Both the position numbers and the translations under genes were made by a program. This document shows positions 52,428 through 62,667 of a DNA stretch of 64,000 nt, piece after piece. This DNA is from Belliella kenyensis (GTDB lineage Bacteria; Bacteroidota; Bacteroidia; Cytophagales; Cyclobacteriaceae). Position 1 is the first letter of the stretch, and each line of letters begins with the position of its first letter. The notes beneath the pieces were generated by a model. That model had not been told where the DNA came from. It saw only the letters and a program-made list of their open reading frames with translations, and searched no databases. The stretch spans positions 62,001 through 126,000 of the forward strand of contig NZ_JAKZGR010000011.1 in assembly GCF_022549675.1 (NCBI RefSeq). Reading direction: 5' to 3'.

Positions 52428-53021
52428 TCACCTTCTCGCTTTCTCAAACTCTACTATTTCCTCTCTTAAATTCAATAGGTAATCAATATCATCAAAGCCA
52501 TTTTTCATATTCTCTTTTTTGTAAGCATTGATATCAAAAGATTCCGATTGACCTGTGCTGAGTAAAGTAATTGTCTGCTTGTCTATATCTACTTCTACTT
52601 CTGTACTCGGATCAGCCTCTACCGCTGAGAATATTACTTCTGCAAACTCAGCCGAAACTGTAACAGGCAGCACCCCGATATTCAAACAATTATTTTTGAA
52701 AATATCAGCAAAGAAACTGGATACTACACACCTGAAACCATAATCATAGATTGCCCATACTGCATGCTCTCTACTGGATCCTGAGCCAAAGTTTTTCCCA
52801 GCGATCAAGATTTTACCTGAGTATGTCGGATCATTGAGTACAAAGTCCTTTTTTGGATTACCTTCTACATCATATCTCCAGTCTCTGAACAAATTATCTC
52901 CAAAACCTTCTCTCTCAGTAGCCTTCAAGAATCTTGCAGGTATAATTTGATCAGTGTCCACATTTTCTGTAGGAAGAGGGACTACTGTAGAAGTCAATAC
53001 ATTAAATTTATCGTAAGCCAT
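52428..53021 (-). CDS. leuD: 3-isopropylmalate dehydratase small subunit
   Basis: 197 residues. Family features: VPLPTENVDTDQIIPARFLK (about 14-33), AGKNFGSGSSREHAVWAIYDYGFRCVVSSFFADIFKNNCLNIGVLPV (about 73-119). It forms the isopropylmalate isomerase with LeuC, 17 nt upstream. Confidence 0.95.
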   Translation of the reverse strand: MAYDKFNVLTSTVVPLPTENVDTDQIIPARFLKATEREGFGDNLFRDWRYDVEGNPKKDFVLNDPTYSGKILIAGKNFGSGSSREHAVWAIYDYGFRCVVSSFFADIFKNNCLNIGVLPVTVSAEFAEVIFSAVEADPSTEVEVDIDKQTITLLSTGQSESFDINAYKKENMKNGFDDIDYLLNLREEIVEFEKARR

Positions 53022-53038
53022 AATTTTCTAAATCTTGA

Positions 53039-54439
53039 TTAAAACACTTCTCTTGGATCACATATTTCACCTGTCACAGCCACAGCAGCTACTGTGAGTG
53101 GACTAGCCAACATGGTGCGAGCACCAGGTCCTTGACGGCCTTCAAAATTCCTGTTGGAAGTAGAAACTGCATATTTGCCCGCAGGTATCTTGTCATCATT
53201 CATTGCAAGGCAAGCAGAGCAGCCAGGCTGTCTCAATTCAAAGCCAGCTTCCTCCAAGATTTTTACTAATCCTTCCTCATGAGCCAATTTTTCTACTTCT
53301 CTAGAACCTGGTACAATCCAAGCCGTGATGTTATCTGCTTTTTTCTTTCCTTTTACAAAATCTGCTACTGCTCGTATATCTTCAATTCTACCGTTGGTAC
53401 AGCTTCCTACAAAAACATAGTCCACTTTTTTACCCTTAATAGCTTCTCCTGGTGCAAATCCCATATAGTCCAGAGACTTGAGGTAAGTTTTCTTATTGCT
53501 GCCTTCCATACCATCAGTAGTAGGAATGTTACCTACTACTTTGATCCCCATCCCTGGATTTGTACCATAAGTGATCATAGGTTCTATGTCCTCAGCTTCG
53601 AAATTGTACTCCATATCAAAAGTAGCTCCTTCATCGGTCTTGAGTTCTTTCCATTCACTTACAGCCTTTTCCCAGTCAGCACCTATAGGGGCATACTGCT
53701 TTCCTTTTAGGTATTCGAATGTAGTTTCATCAGGAGCAATCAGTCCGCCTCTAGCACCCATTTCTATACTCATGTTGCAGATGGTCATCCTTGCTTCCAT
53801 ACTTAAGCTTTGAATTGCCGAGCCAGCATATTCCACAAAGTAACCCGTAGCACCAGCAGCAGAAATCTTAGAGATAATATAGAGAATGATATCCTTTGAA
53901 GTAACGCCCTTCCCCAAAGTACCCTCTACAGTGATTCTCATTTTCTTTGGTTTGCTCTGCATGATACATTGGGTTGCGAACACCATCTCTACCTCTGAGG
54001 TACCGATACCAAAAGCTATGGCTCCAAATGCACCATGCGTAGAAGTATGACTATCACCACAAACTATGGTCATACCTGGCTGTGTAATTCCAAGCTCTGG
54101 ACCGATCACGTGAACGATACCATGATGTGCTGATCCTAGGTCATGCAAATCAATGCCATGATTTTTACAGTTTTCACGGAGCTTTTCTACCTGCATTCTC
54201 GAAAGCTTGTCCTTGATCGTCTTATCTTGATCTATGGTAGGGACGTTGTGATCCGGAGTCGCAACTGTCCTCTCTGGAAACATCACCCCAATTCCACGCT
54301 TCTCCAAATTTAGAAATGCCACAGGGCTAGTCACTTCATGGATAAAATGCTTATCTATGAAAAATACATCTGGTCCATCTTGCACAGACTTTATCACGTG
54401 TGCATCCCAAACTTTATCAAATAATGTTTTCTTTTCCAT
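53039..54439 (-). CDS. leuC: 3-isopropylmalate dehydratase large subunit
   Basis: 466 residues, aconitase-like subunit with a [4Fe-4S] cluster. Cluster ligands are in [14 protein letters not shown] (about 344-357) and [15 protein letters not shown] (about 404-418). Also seen: [57 protein letters not shown], and [22 protein letters not shown]. It ends 17 nt before leuD and starts one base after leuA. Confidence 0.96.
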   Translation of the reverse strand: MEKKTLFDKVWDAHVIKSVQDGPDVFFIDKHFIHEVTSPVAFLNLEKRGIGVMFPERTVATPDHNVPTIDQDKTIKDKLSRMQVEKLRENCKNHGIDLHDLGSAHHGIVHVIGPELGITQPGMTIVCGDSHTSTHGAFGAIAFGIGTSEVEMVFATQCIMQSKPKKMRITVEGTLGKGVTSKDIILYIISKISAAGATGYFVEYAGSAIQSLSMEARMTICNMSIEMGARGGLIAPDETTFEYLKGKQYAPIGADWEKAVSEWKELKTDEGATFDMEYNFEAEDIEPMITYGTNPGMGIKVVGNIPTTDGMEGSNKKTYLKSLDYMGFAPGEAIKGKKVDYVFVGSCTNGRIEDIRAVADFVKGKKKADNITAWIVPGSREVEKLAHEEGLVKILEEAGFELRQPGCSACLAMNDDKIPAGKYAVSTSNRNFEGRQGPGARTMLASPLTVAAVAVTGEICDPREVF

Positions 54440-54440
54440 C

Positions 54441-55952
54441 TTAGGCTACTGTCACTTTATTTTTGACTGGTATTTTATTTAGTGCATCGACAAAGGCTTG
54501 CGCAGATGCCAAAACAATGTCTGTATTGGATGCAAATCCGTAGTAAGGCACTTTACCTTGCATGATTCGCATGTGAACTTTGGCCACGTCATCACTTCCA
54601 GCTGTGATGGCTTGGATCAAAAATTCCTCTAATTCAATATCTGGTTTTACAATCTTTTCAATTGATTTCAAAACAGCATCCACTGGACCATTTCCAGAGG
54701 ACGTTTCTTTTTTGATCTCACCTCCCACTTTGAGGGTCACTTCTGCTTGTATTTCTCCATTTGATTGATAAGACACTTTGTCTAATTCGATCAAGGTAGA
54801 ATCATCAATGTATTTACCTACTAGAGTCAACAAGTCCTTCGGACTAATATCTCTTTTGGAGTCTGCCAGAATCAAAAACTCCTCATAAACCTCTCTTAAA
54901 GCTTCTCCTTCTAATACAACTCCAAGATTATCCAGATGGTGCTTCAAGGCAGCTCTTCCACTTCTTGCAGTGAGAACAATTGAAGATTCATGAACGCCTA
55001 CATCCTTTGGATCGATGATTTCATAATTCTCTCTATGTTTCAATACACCGTCTTGGTGAATTCCTGAAGAGTGAGCAAATGCATTTCTACCGACGATTGC
55101 CTTGTTTGGTTGCACAGGCATGTTCATCAGTTTGGAAATCAATCTGCTGGTTTCATAGATTTTTGGTGTGACGATATTAGTTTCTACAGGAATATCATGA
55201 TGGCACTTGATAGCCATTACAACTTCCTCCATAGAAGTATTGCCTGCACGTTCACCTATACCATTTATGGTCACTTCTACTTGGCGTGCACCATTTTGCA
55301 CACCGGAGATGGTATTGGCAGTTGCCATACCAAGGTCATTGTGACAATGGGTAGCAATGATCGCCTTATCAATGTTTGAAACGTTTTCTTTCAAATGCCT
55401 GATAATAGCTCCATATTGCTCTGGAAGCGTGTAGCCTGTAGTATCAGGGATGTTTACTACTGTAGCTCCTGCTTTGATTGCCTGCTCGATGATACGAGCT
55501 AAAAAGTCTTTCTCTGCCCTACCGGCATCCTCTGCATAGAACTCCACATCCTCTACAAATCTCTTGGCAAATTTGACAGCACGAACTGCCCTTTCGATGA
55601 TTTCTTCTGGAGTAGACCTAAGCTTGTACTGAATATGATAAGGAGACACACCGATGCCGGTGTGAATCCTACCTTTCTTGGCATATTTGAGCGCTTCAGC
55701 AGCTACTTCTATATCCTTTTCCACAGCTCTGGAAAGGGCACAGATGATTGGGTTGGATACTGCTTTGGAGATCTCCACTACGGAGTTGAAATCCCCTGGG
55801 CTGGAAATTGGAAATCCTGCCTCAATGATATCTACTCCTAGCTCTTCTAATGCCTTAGCGACCACAATTTTTTCTCGGGAATTCAACTGACATCCCGGCA
55901 CCTGCTCCCCATCACGAAGGGTGGTATCGAATATCCATAGCTTATCACTCAT
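54441..55952 (-). CDS. leuA: 2-isopropylmalate synthase
   Basis: 503 residues, first committed step of leucine synthesis (2-oxoisovalerate plus acetyl-CoA). [21 protein letters not shown] (about 8-28), [86 protein letters not shown] and [26 protein letters not shown] are intact. A C-terminal LeuA allosteric domain (about 390-500), the site of leucine feedback inhibition, is present with the [16 protein letters not shown] motif. It lies 4 nt from ilvC. Confidence 0.95.
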   Translation of the reverse strand: MSDKLWIFDTTLRDGEQVPGCQLNSREKIVVAKALEELGVDIIEAGFPISSPGDFNSVVEISKAVSNPIICALSRAVEKDIEVAAEALKYAKKGRIHTGIGVSPYHIQYKLRSTPEEIIERAVRAVKFAKRFVEDVEFYAEDAGRAEKDFLARIIEQAIKAGATVVNIPDTTGYTLPEQYGAIIRHLKENVSNIDKAIIATHCHNDLGMATANTISGVQNGARQVEVTINGIGERAGNTSMEEVVMAIKCHHDIPVETNIVTPKIYETSRLISKLMNMPVQPNKAIVGRNAFAHSSGIHQDGVLKHRENYEIIDPKDVGVHESSIVLTARSGRAALKHHLDNLGVVLEGEALREVYEEFLILADSKRDISPKDLLTLVGKYIDDSTLIELDKVSYQSNGEIQAEVTLKVGGEIKKETSSGNGPVDAVLKSIEKIVKPDIELEEFLIQAITAGSDDVAKVHMRIMQGKVPYYGFASNTDIVLASAQAFVDALNKIPVKNKVTVA

Positions 55953-55956
55953 ATCT

Positions 55957-57000
55957 TTAATTATTTTCTGGTCTCAATTTTCTGACGACTGCTCCTGCTT
56001 GCCACATTTCTGAATCTCTCAACTCCTTCAATTCCTCTTCTAGCTTTTCCCTATAATCTTCTTTACTGTTAGAGTCAATTGACTTTTGTGCTTCTTTACC
56101 TGTTTTTACTGAATCGTACAATTGCTCAAAAACCGGCTTAGTAGCATCTCTAAATGGCTTCCACCAGTCTAATGCACCTCTTTGAGCTGTTGTAGAACAA
56201 TTGGCATACATCCAATCCATACCATTTTCAGCTACTAAAGGCATCAAGGATTGTGTCAATTCCTCAACTGTCTCATTGAATGCTTCAGAAGGGGTGTGAC
56301 CATTAGCTCTCAACACTTCATATTGAGCTGCAAATATTCCTTGGATAGCACCCATCAAAGTACCTCTTTCTCCTGTCAAATCAGAAGTCACTTCTCTGTA
56401 GAAATCTGTCTCAAATAGGTATCCAGAACCTACACCAATCCCTAGTGCAACTACTCGATCTTTGGCTTTTCCAGTTCCGTCTTGGAAAATTGCATAGGAA
56501 GAGTTCAATCCTCTACCTTCTACAAACATTCTTCTCAATGAAGTACCTGATCCTTTTGGTGCTACCAATATCACGTCGACATCTGAGGGTGGAACGATCC
56601 CTGTTTTTTCTTTGTAAGTCACCCCAAATCCGTGAGAGAAATACAAGGCCTTACCTGGAGTCAAATGCTTTTTCACCATTGGCCACAAAGCAATCTGTCC
56701 AGCATCAGAAAGTAAAAACTGTATGATAGTTCCTCTTTCACAAGCTTCTTCTAAGTCAAACAAAGTCTCACCTGGAACCCAACCATCTGCTACTGCTTTA
56801 TCCCAAGTTTTAGAATTTTTTCTTTGACCTACGATTACATTGAAGCCATTATCCTTTAAGTTCAAAGCTTGACCTGGACCCTGTACACCATACCCTAGTA
56901 CAGCGATCACTTCGTCCTTTAATACTTCTCTAGCTTTTTCCAATGGGAACTCTTCCCTGGTTACTACATTTTCCTCTACTGATCCAAATTTCAGTTTCAT
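55957..57000 (-). CDS. ilvC: Ketol-acid reductoisomerase
   Basis: 347 residues, the Bacteroidota type. The N-terminal Rossmann domain has [33 protein letters not shown] (about 34-66); the Arg and Ser after the second strand favour NADPH. Then [31 protein letters not shown], and a helical knot domain with the metal-binding Asp/Glu region [34 protein letters not shown] and [32 protein letters not shown]. It acts on acetolactate and acetohydroxybutyrate. 12 nt after ilvN. Confidence 0.95.
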   Translation of the reverse strand: MKLKFGSVEENVVTREEFPLEKAREVLKDEVIAVLGYGVQGPGQALNLKDNGFNVIVGQRKNSKTWDKAVADGWVPGETLFDLEEACERGTIIQFLLSDAGQIALWPMVKKHLTPGKALYFSHGFGVTYKEKTGIVPPSDVDVILVAPKGSGTSLRRMFVEGRGLNSSYAIFQDGTGKAKDRVVALGIGVGSGYLFETDFYREVTSDLTGERGTLMGAIQGIFAAQYEVLRANGHTPSEAFNETVEELTQSLMPLVAENGMDWMYANCSTTAQRGALDWWKPFRDATKPVFEQLYDSVKTGKEAQKSIDSNSKEDYREKLEEELKELRDSEMWQAGAVVRKLRPENN

Positions 57001-57012
57001 AGTTTTTGGTTT

Positions 57013-57525
57013 TTATAAGGTTTGATGATTTAAATATTCCGATACGGAGAATCTAGGCTTTGCAATGGCCACGCGACCTGACCTAGAAAACTCCAAAAGT
57101 CCATAAGGCTTTAGTGTTTCCAAAAGTGCTTGTGTATCTTCTTTGTGGCCTGTAAACTCGACCACAACAAACTCCTTCTCCGCTGCAATGATGTGAGCAT
57201 TGAATCTTCTGATTACTTTTTCAAGGCTTGCATCAAGGCTATCTATAGGAAGCTTATACAAAGCTATCTCTTGGTACACTACTTGCGTGTCCTCAAAATA
57301 GTAAGCCTTGATTACGTCTGTTATTTTTTCGATTTGTTGTACCAAATGAACAATCTGATCTTGTGTCACAGTACACTCTATCGTAATCTTGTGAATCCCA
57401 TCAAGTCTACTCTCTGACGCCGTAAGCGCGTCGATATTGATCCCTCTTCTGGTAAAGATGATGGTGATCCTATTCAAGATCCCGATGAAATTTTCTGTAT
57501 AGATTAATATGGTATATCTATTCAT
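57013..57525 (-). CDS. ilvN: Acetolactate synthase small (regulatory) subunit
   Basis: 170 residues. The N-terminal ACT domain has YTILIYTENFIGILNRITIIFTRRGINIDALTASESRLDGIHKITIE (about 3-49), the valine-binding half of AHAS regulation; a second, longer region of the IlvH type (IDSLDASLEKVIRRFNAHIIAAEKEFVVVEFTGHKEDTQALLETLKPYGLLEFSRSGRVAIAKP) follows. It pairs with IlvB, 11 nt upstream. Confidence 0.94.
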   Translation of the reverse strand: MNRYTILIYTENFIGILNRITIIFTRRGINIDALTASESRLDGIHKITIECTVTQDQIVHLVQQIEKITDVIKAYYFEDTQVVYQEIALYKLPIDSLDASLEKVIRRFNAHIIAAEKEFVVVEFTGHKEDTQALLETLKPYGLLEFSRSGRVAIAKPRFSVSEYLNHQTL

Positions 57526-57536
57526 AATTTTAGGAT

Positions 57537-59219
57537 TTAACTGAGCCTCACTTCTTCTACTGAACTTCCTGTAGCGATCATTGGGAACACATTGTCTTCC
57601 TTCTCTACGACGACTTCAAGGAAATACGGCCCATCATGGGTCAACATGTCTGCTACTGCGTCACTTAAGTCTTCTCTTTCAGCGACCTTTGTAGCTTTTA
57701 TATTGTAAGCCTCGGCTAATTTGATAAAATCAGGATTGTCCAACTCAGTGAATGAATACCTTCTGTCAAAAAACATCTGCTGCCATTGACGTACCATGCC
57801 TAAGAAATTATTATTCAATAATACAACCTTAACTGGTGCCTTTGTCTGCATGATCGTACCCAATTCTTGAATAGTCATTTGGATACCTCCATCACCCACA
57901 ACACATATTACCTGCCTGCTATAATCTGCCATCTGTGCACCAAGAGCTGCTGGAAGAGCGAAGCCCATAGTTCCTAACCCCCCTGAAGTAACTTGAGTTT
58001 TACTAGTCTTGAAATTGAAGTATCTCCAAGCAATCATCTGATGTTGTCCAACATCAGTAACTAACACAGCATCGTCTGCCTTGTATTGATTGACATACCT
58101 GATCACCTCTCCCATGGTCAAGCCCGTTTTGGTAGGTGACAGATCATGGTTGATTACCGATTCCTTTTCTAACAATTCCAATTCACGAAACTTCTCCATC
58201 CATCCTTCATGGGTTTTAGAATTCACTTCAGCAGTCAGCATAGCAAGACTTTCTTTGCAATCTCCTAAGACTGCTACTTCACATTTCACATTCTTATTGA
58301 CCTCAGCAGGGTCTAGTTCTAAATGAATGACTTTAGCCTGCTTGGCATATCTGCTCAAGTCTCCGGTCACCCTATCATCGAATCTCATACCTATTGCAAT
58401 CAAGACATCACATTTATTAGTCAAGAGATTTGGTGCATAATTACCATGCATACCGAGCTTCCCAACGAATGATGGATGATCTTCGGAAAGTGCTCCTGAG
58501 CCCAAAAGTGTAGAAGCGGCAGGAATACCTGTTTTATCTAAAAATGCCTTGAACTCTTGCTCTGCTTTCCCTATAATCACCCCTTGACCAAACAACACGT
58601 AAGGCCTTTCGGCTTGATTGATCAATTCAGCAGCTGCTTTGATAGCTTTAGCTTCTACAGGAATATTGGGTCTATAGGAGCGAATGCTTAAACATGGGAC
58701 ATAATTGAAAGCACCTGATTCTACTTGCGCATTTTTGGTAATGTCAATCAAAACTGGCCCTGGCCTTCCTGACCTAGCGATGTGGAATCCCTTAGCAATA
58801 GCAGGCGCAATGTCTTCGGCTCTTCTTACCTGAATGTTCCATTTGGTAACAGGCATAGAGATACCTACTACGTCAGTTTCTTGAAAAGCATCTGAACCTA
58901 GCAGATGCGCTGCTACCTGACCTGTGATACAAACCAATGGGGTACTATCGATCATGGCGTCTGCAAGTCCTGTGATAAGGTTGGTAGCTCCCGGTCCTGA
59001 GGTAGCTAAGGCTACGCCCACTTTACCAGATACTCTTGCATAACCTTGAGCTGCGTGTATTGCGCCTTGCTCATGTCGTGTCAAAATATGCTTGATCTGA
59101 TCATGATAATCATACAGCGCATCATACACTGGCATAATTGCACCCCCAGGGTAGCCAAAAATATGCTGTACGTTTTCGGAAATCAATGATTTCACTACGA
59201 TATCTGCTCCTCTTATCAT
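57537..59219 (-). CDS. ilvB: Acetolactate synthase catalytic subunit
   Basis: 560 residues, TPP/FAD enzyme making acetolactate or acetohydroxybutyrate. Glutamate for TPP activation in GGAIMPVYDALYDYHDQIKHILTRHEQGAIHAAQGYARVSG; FAD region KLGMHGNYAPNLLTNKCDVLIAIGMRFDDRVTG; TPP motif GDGGIQMTIQELGTIMQTKAPVKVVLLNNNFLGMVRQW (GDG...NN). Normal length, all three domains present. 13 nt after ilvD. Confidence 0.96.
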   Translation of the reverse strand: MIRGADIVVKSLISENVQHIFGYPGGAIMPVYDALYDYHDQIKHILTRHEQGAIHAAQGYARVSGKVGVALATSGPGATNLITGLADAMIDSTPLVCITGQVAAHLLGSDAFQETDVVGISMPVTKWNIQVRRAEDIAPAIAKGFHIARSGRPGPVLIDITKNAQVESGAFNYVPCLSIRSYRPNIPVEAKAIKAAAELINQAERPYVLFGQGVIIGKAEQEFKAFLDKTGIPAASTLLGSGALSEDHPSFVGKLGMHGNYAPNLLTNKCDVLIAIGMRFDDRVTGDLSRYAKQAKVIHLELDPAEVNKNVKCEVAVLGDCKESLAMLTAEVNSKTHEGWMEKFRELELLEKESVINHDLSPTKTGLTMGEVIRYVNQYKADDAVLVTDVGQHQMIAWRYFNFKTSKTQVTSGGLGTMGFALPAALGAQMADYSRQVICVVGDGGIQMTIQELGTIMQTKAPVKVVLLNNNFLGMVRQWQQMFFDRRYSFTELDNPDFIKLAEAYNIKATKVAEREDLSDAVADMLTHDGPYFLEVVVEKEDNVFPMIATGSSVEEVRLS

Positions 59220-59232
59220 TTGTTGCTGGGTT

Positions 59233-60909
59233 TTATTTATCAGTTACACAACCTTCTGATGCGGTTGAAACGAGTTTATTGTACTTTTTCAAGGTGCCTT
59301 GTAGGTCACTCAAATCTTTTCTCTTCCAGACTTTTTTCCTTTCCTCAAACTCTTCCTCTGACACATCACAGGTTAATTTTAAGTTATCGGCATCTATGGT
59401 CACCATATCTCCATCTTTCAAAAGTCCAATAGGCCCTCCTAGGTAAGCCTCAGGAGTGACATGCCCCACTACAAACCCATGGGTACCTCCTGAAAATCTT
59501 CCATCTGTGATCAATGCTACATCTGATCCAAGTCCTGCACCAATGATCATAGACGTTGGCTTCAACATCTCTGGCATTCCTGGCCCACCTTTAGGCCCGA
59601 TATTCCTGATGACAATGACAGAGCCTCGATTCACTTTATGATCTCGGATAGCTTCATTTGCTTCTAGTTCCGAATCGAAGACTTGCGCAGGTCCGGTAAA
59701 AGCGTTCCCCTCTTTACCCGTTATTTTGGCAACAGCACCTTCTGGAGCTAAGTTACCATCTAGGATACATAAGTGGCCAGTTGCTTTGATAGGCTGCTCT
59801 AGTGGATGAATCACATTGACTAAGGAAGGACTGATTGGATCTATATTCTCAAGATTTTCTTCCAATGTTTTTCCTGTCACTGTGAGACAATCTCCGTGCA
59901 GATAACCATTCATAAGCATATATTTCATAAAAGCAGGAAGACCACCTTGCTCATGCAAGTCCTCCATCATAAACTTCCCAGACGGCTTAAAATCACCAAT
60001 CATTGGTGTCTTGGCATTGATCTTTTTGAAATCCTCTATCGTAAAATCCACTCCCGCTGTGCGTGCTATAGCGATGATATGCATCACAGCATTCGTACTA
60101 CCGCCAAGGGCTATGGTCACTGTTACTGCATTTTCTATACTTTTTCTAGTGATGATATCTGTTGGTTTGATATCCTTCTCTAGAAGAATCTTCATGTACT
60201 TATTTACTTCTCTACACTCTCTCAATTTTTCTGGAGAATTGGCTGGATAAGAAGCTGAGTAAGGCAATGACATCCCCATGGCTTCAATTGCTGAAGACAT
60301 GGTGTTAGCTGTATACATCCCTCCACAGGCACCCTTTCCAGGGCAAGCATTTCTGATTACACCATCATAATCCTCATCAGATATACTTCCATTCACACGC
60401 TTGCCAAATGCTTCAAAAGCAGATACTATATTTAGTTTTTCACCTTTATAATTACCTGATGCAATCGTCCCTCCATAGACCATGATAGATGGTCTATTGG
60501 TACGTGTCATGCCCATGACAGCTCCAGGCATATTCTTGTCACAACCAGCCACTGCTACACATCCGTCAAAGGAGTGACCTATAATAAAAGATTCAATAGA
60601 ATCAGCTATGATTTCTCGGGAAACCAATGAATACCTCATCCCTAATGTACCCATACTTGTTCCATCAGAAATACCAATGGTATTAAAAACCAAACCGGTC
60701 AGATCATGCTCTTGAGAAGAAGCTTTGATCAGACCGGCGAAGTCGTTGAGGTGCATGTTGCATGGATTACTTTCATATCCACAACTCGCTACCCCTACAA
60801 AGGGCTGGTTCATCTTTTTATCCGTCAATCCAGTGGCATAAAGCATGGCTTTACCTGCTGGATGCTCTTCGTTTTGACTGATTTCCCAACTATATTTTTT
60901 CAAACTCAT
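59233..60909 (-). CDS. ilvD: Dihydroxy-acid dehydratase
   Basis: 558 residues from ATG 60909 ([20 protein letters not shown]); the open frame beyond it runs through the attenuator from a GTG and is not coding. Iron-sulphur ligands are in [18 protein letters not shown] (about 41-58), [15 protein letters not shown] (about 115-129) and [35 protein letters not shown] (about 187-221). The C-terminal swivel domain includes [24 protein letters not shown] and [20 protein letters not shown]. First structural gene of the ilv-leu operon, placed directly under control of the upstream attenuator. Confidence 0.95.
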   Translation of the reverse strand: MSLKKYSWEISQNEEHPAGKAMLYATGLTDKKMNQPFVGVASCGYESNPCNMHLNDFAGLIKASSQEHDLTGLVFNTIGISDGTSMGTLGMRYSLVSREIIADSIESFIIGHSFDGCVAVAGCDKNMPGAVMGMTRTNRPSIMVYGGTIASGNYKGEKLNIVSAFEAFGKRVNGSISDEDYDGVIRNACPGKGACGGMYTANTMSSAIEAMGMSLPYSASYPANSPEKLRECREVNKYMKILLEKDIKPTDIITRKSIENAVTVTIALGGSTNAVMHIIAIARTAGVDFTIEDFKKINAKTPMIGDFKPSGKFMMEDLHEQGGLPAFMKYMLMNGYLHGDCLTVTGKTLEENLENIDPISPSLVNVIHPLEQPIKATGHLCILDGNLAPEGAVAKITGKEGNAFTGPAQVFDSELEANEAIRDHKVNRGSVIVIRNIGPKGGPGMPEMLKPTSMIIGAGLGSDVALITDGRFSGGTHGFVVGHVTPEAYLGGPIGLLKDGDMVTIDADNLKLTCDVSEEEFEERKKVWKRKDLSDLQGTLKKYNKLVSTASEGCVTDK

Positions 60910-60940
60910 GGTATCAATAGGTTTATTAATTTGCTTGTAT

Positions 60941-60970
60941 AAAAAAAAGTGCCCCACTTGGATGAGGCAC
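60941..60970 (-). terminator. Attenuator terminator of the ilv-leu operon
   Basis: On the minus strand, gtgcctcat-ccaa-gtggggcac forms a 9-bp stem with two G-U pairs (60949-60957 with 60962-60970), directly followed by eight T. It lies 32 nt before the ilvD ATG and 41 nt after the leader peptide stop, so it would stop transcription before the structural genes. Confidence 0.85.
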
Positions 60971-61014
60971 CTAGATTTATATGGTTGTTTTAATGATATA
61001 GTCTAGCGCCTCAT
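60962..61014 (-). promoter_or_regulatory. Antiterminator helix of the ilv-leu attenuator
   Basis: On the minus strand atgaggcgctag (61014-61003, starting within the leader peptide's final CAA-TGA codons) can pair with ctaggtgcctcat (60974-60962), ctag with ctag and gcctcat with atgaggc, leaving a small bulge. The second segment includes the 5' arm of the terminator stem, so the two structures exclude one another. A ribosome at the stop codon would cover the first segment and allow the terminator; a ribosome stalled at the Ile/Leu codons would leave it free and prevent termination. Confidence 0.75.
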
Positions 61015-61067
61015 TGCTTTCCAATAATGAGAATAAGGAATCCAATAAAGCTGACTAGACGTGTCAT
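61011..61067 (-). CDS. ilvL: ilv-leu operon leader peptide
   Basis: An 18-codon frame, MTRLVSFIGFLILIIGKQ, with ATG at 61067 and TGA at 61011-61013. Eight codons are for branched-chain amino acids (three Leu, one Val, four Ile), including the cluster LILII shortly before the stop. It lies between the promoter and the terminator/antiterminator of the ilv-leu operon. Its sequence serves as the sensing element: scarcity of charged Ile/Leu/Val tRNA stalls translation. Gene symbol used by analogy with the enterobacterial leader. Confidence 0.85.
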   Translation of the reverse strand: MTRLVSFIGFLILIIGKQ

Positions 61068-61097
61068 GTGGTTTTGTTTTATTTTCAATCAACGGTA

Positions 61098-61128
61098 CAA
61101 TATTAAAGTGCATTTTCCACACTTACAA
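61098..61128 (-). promoter_or_regulatory. Promoter of the ilv-leu operon
   Basis: On the minus strand a -33 TTG (61128-61126), exactly 20 nt of spacer and a -7 TAATATTG (61105-61098; 7 of 8 to TAnnTTTG). The expected start is about 61091, some 24 nt before the leader peptide ATG. Confidence 0.65.
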
Positions 61129-61479
61129 TATTTAAATTCTATTTTTTACTCACTAACAATTTTTTCAGTATGTATTTAATTATTTTTAAAAAATTTAATA
61201 AACATTAATGAGAATAAAGAAATACATTATTTTTTCAAACGTGGATTTATTTTAAATTTTTGAAATAAAATATCAATTTACTTAAATGATAAGAAATAGC
61301 CATTTTTTCTGATTTTTTTATAAGAAAAAAAATCACTAAAGATTTTGCATGCAATAAAACCCTATTTTTTTTAAAAAGAAGAAATACCCAAAATCGGCAC
61401 ATTATTCTGTTTGACCCTAAAAAACAAATGTATTTTTCAAAATCATGAAGATTTGATCTGAAATTTTTAATTTCGAATC
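61129..61479. other. AT-rich intergenic region between divergent ilv-leu and ispE units
   Basis: 351 very AT-rich nt with several A and T tracts of 5-8 bases, no frame of interest. AAGATTTG at 61448-61455 is one mismatch from a -7 element for ispE. Bent-DNA character is likely from the phased tracts but was not measured. Confidence 0.5.
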
Positions 61480-62286
61480 ATGATATCATTCCCAAACGCA
61501 AAAATCAATCTTGGTCTCCATATTACATCCAAAAGAAAGGATGGCTATCATGAAATTGAAACTTGTATGATTCCCATTCCATTGCATGATGCATTGGAAA
61601 TGGTCATCGATAAAAAAACAGTTTTTAATTGTAGTGGACTTTCGATTCCAGGTTCAGATAAAGACAATCTTATTCTCAAAGCACTAAAGCTACTTCGCAA
61701 AGTCTTCAACGAACTACCGCATGTAAATATTCATCTTCACAAAAATATCCCCATGGGTGCTGGACTGGGAGGAGGTTCTGCAGATGCTGCTTTTGCATTG
61801 AGTATGATGAATAATCTTTTTGATCTCTTGCTCGAAGATTGGTTTTTGGAAGACTATGCAGCACAGCTTGGTAGTGATTGCCCATTTTTTGTAGAAAACA
61901 CTCCTAAGATCGCTAAAGGAAGAGGTGAGATTTTGGAGCCTGTCAACATTGACCTTAAAGGTAAACACCTTCTACTAATCAACCCAAACATCCACATTGG
62001 GACAAAAGAAGCGTATACTGGTGTAATCCCACAAGCCCCTAAGGTCAATCTAAGCGAAGTACTAACTGATAGGTCTAGATGGAAGGATGAATTGGTCAAT
62101 GATTTTGAAGCAAGCGTCTTCCCTAAATACCCAGAGATTGCAGCTATCAAAAGTAAACTCTATGAAATGGGTGCTTTCTACGCTGCAATGTCGGGATCAG
62201 GATCGACAGTGTTTGGCCTTTTTGATGAGAAGGTGGACAAAGGAATATGGGAACAGGGATATTTTGTATTTGAGGGGGTGATGTAG
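61480..62286 (+). CDS. ispE: 4-diphosphocytidyl-2-C-methyl-D-erythritol kinase
   Basis: 268 residues, GHMP kinase of the MEP isoprenoid route. Substrate-binding start SFPNAKINLGLHITSKRKDGYHEIETCMIPIPLHDAL (about 3-39), ATP loop NIPMGAGLGGGSADAAFALSMMNN (about 87-110), LGSDCPFFVENTPKIAKGRGE and C-terminal GAFYAAMSGSGSTVFGLFDE. Complete. Its start is 34 nt past the last gap region and it is transcribed away from the ilv-leu operon. Confidence 0.95.
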   Translation: MISFPNAKINLGLHITSKRKDGYHEIETCMIPIPLHDALEMVIDKKTVFNCSGLSIPGSDKDNLILKALKLLRKVFNELPHVNIHLHKNIPMGAGLGGGSADAAFALSMMNNLFDLLLEDWFLEDYAAQLGSDCPFFVENTPKIAKGRGEILEPVNIDLKGKHLLLINPNIHIGTKEAYTGVIPQAPKVNLSEVLTDRSRWKDELVNDFEASVFPKYPEIAAIKSKLYEMGAFYAAMSGSGSTVFGLFDEKVDKGIWEQGYFVFEGVM

Positions 62287-62367
62287 TAAAGTTCATAAGT
62301 CAATCACGACAGATTCATATTTAAATTTCATAAATATGTTTTGTATTTATACTTCGAAAGTAAAAAT

Positions 62368-62606
62368 ATGACAACTTTCACTAGCTCACTTCCAAATGAC
62401 TTATTGGAAATGCTCGACGAGCATGCCAAGAAATTAGATATTCCTAAAAACAAGCTTATTGAAAAAGCCTTAAGATTATATCTTGAGCATCTCAAAAGAG
62501 CGGCGTATGTAAAATCATATAGTCAAGCCAAGACAAGGACATGGTCAATTTGGCAGAGGAAGGTATGGCGGAATATTTCAAGCATATAGAAGATGAAACA
62601 AGGTGA
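62368..62606 (+). pseudogene. Frameshifted ribbon-helix-helix (CopG-type) antitoxin gene
   Basis: From ATG 62368, MTTFTSSLPNDLLEMLDEHA and KKLDIPKNKLIEKALRLYLE form a ribbon-helix-helix DNA-binding domain, followed by YVKSYSQAK. After this the frame runs into unrelated sequence and stops. One missing base near 62530-62532 restores a sensible antitoxin tail in the next frame: DKDMVNLAEEGMAEYFKHIE, then DETR and TGA at 62604-62606. I read it as a single-base deletion in an antitoxin gene of the kind that precedes MazF/PemK toxins. Confidence 0.7.
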
Positions 62607-62667
62607 AATCTCAAAAGAAGTATTACAAATAGCCCTGACAACTTTAAGAGATAATACTACGCTGTAA
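62593..62667 (+). pseudogene. Internally deleted MazF/PemK-like toxin remnant
   Basis: A 24-codon frame overlapping the antitoxin tail by 14 nt, the usual antitoxin-toxin arrangement. It starts MKQGEI, the typical opening of MazF/PemK toxins (MKxGEIW). It continues directly with SKEVLQIALTTLRD, which looks like the C-terminal helix of such toxins; the whole catalytic barrel between is missing. The toxin is therefore dead by internal deletion. Identification rests on two short ends and is inference. Confidence 0.5.

Noticed and set aside
53279-53710. 143-codon plus-strand frame opposite leuC
   Set aside because: It is the antisense shadow of a fully conserved leuC gene; composition is unlike a real protein.
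60910-60957. N-terminal extension of ilvD
   Set aside because: It begins at a GTG and reads through the attenuator hairpin's T-run; the conserved start is at 60909.
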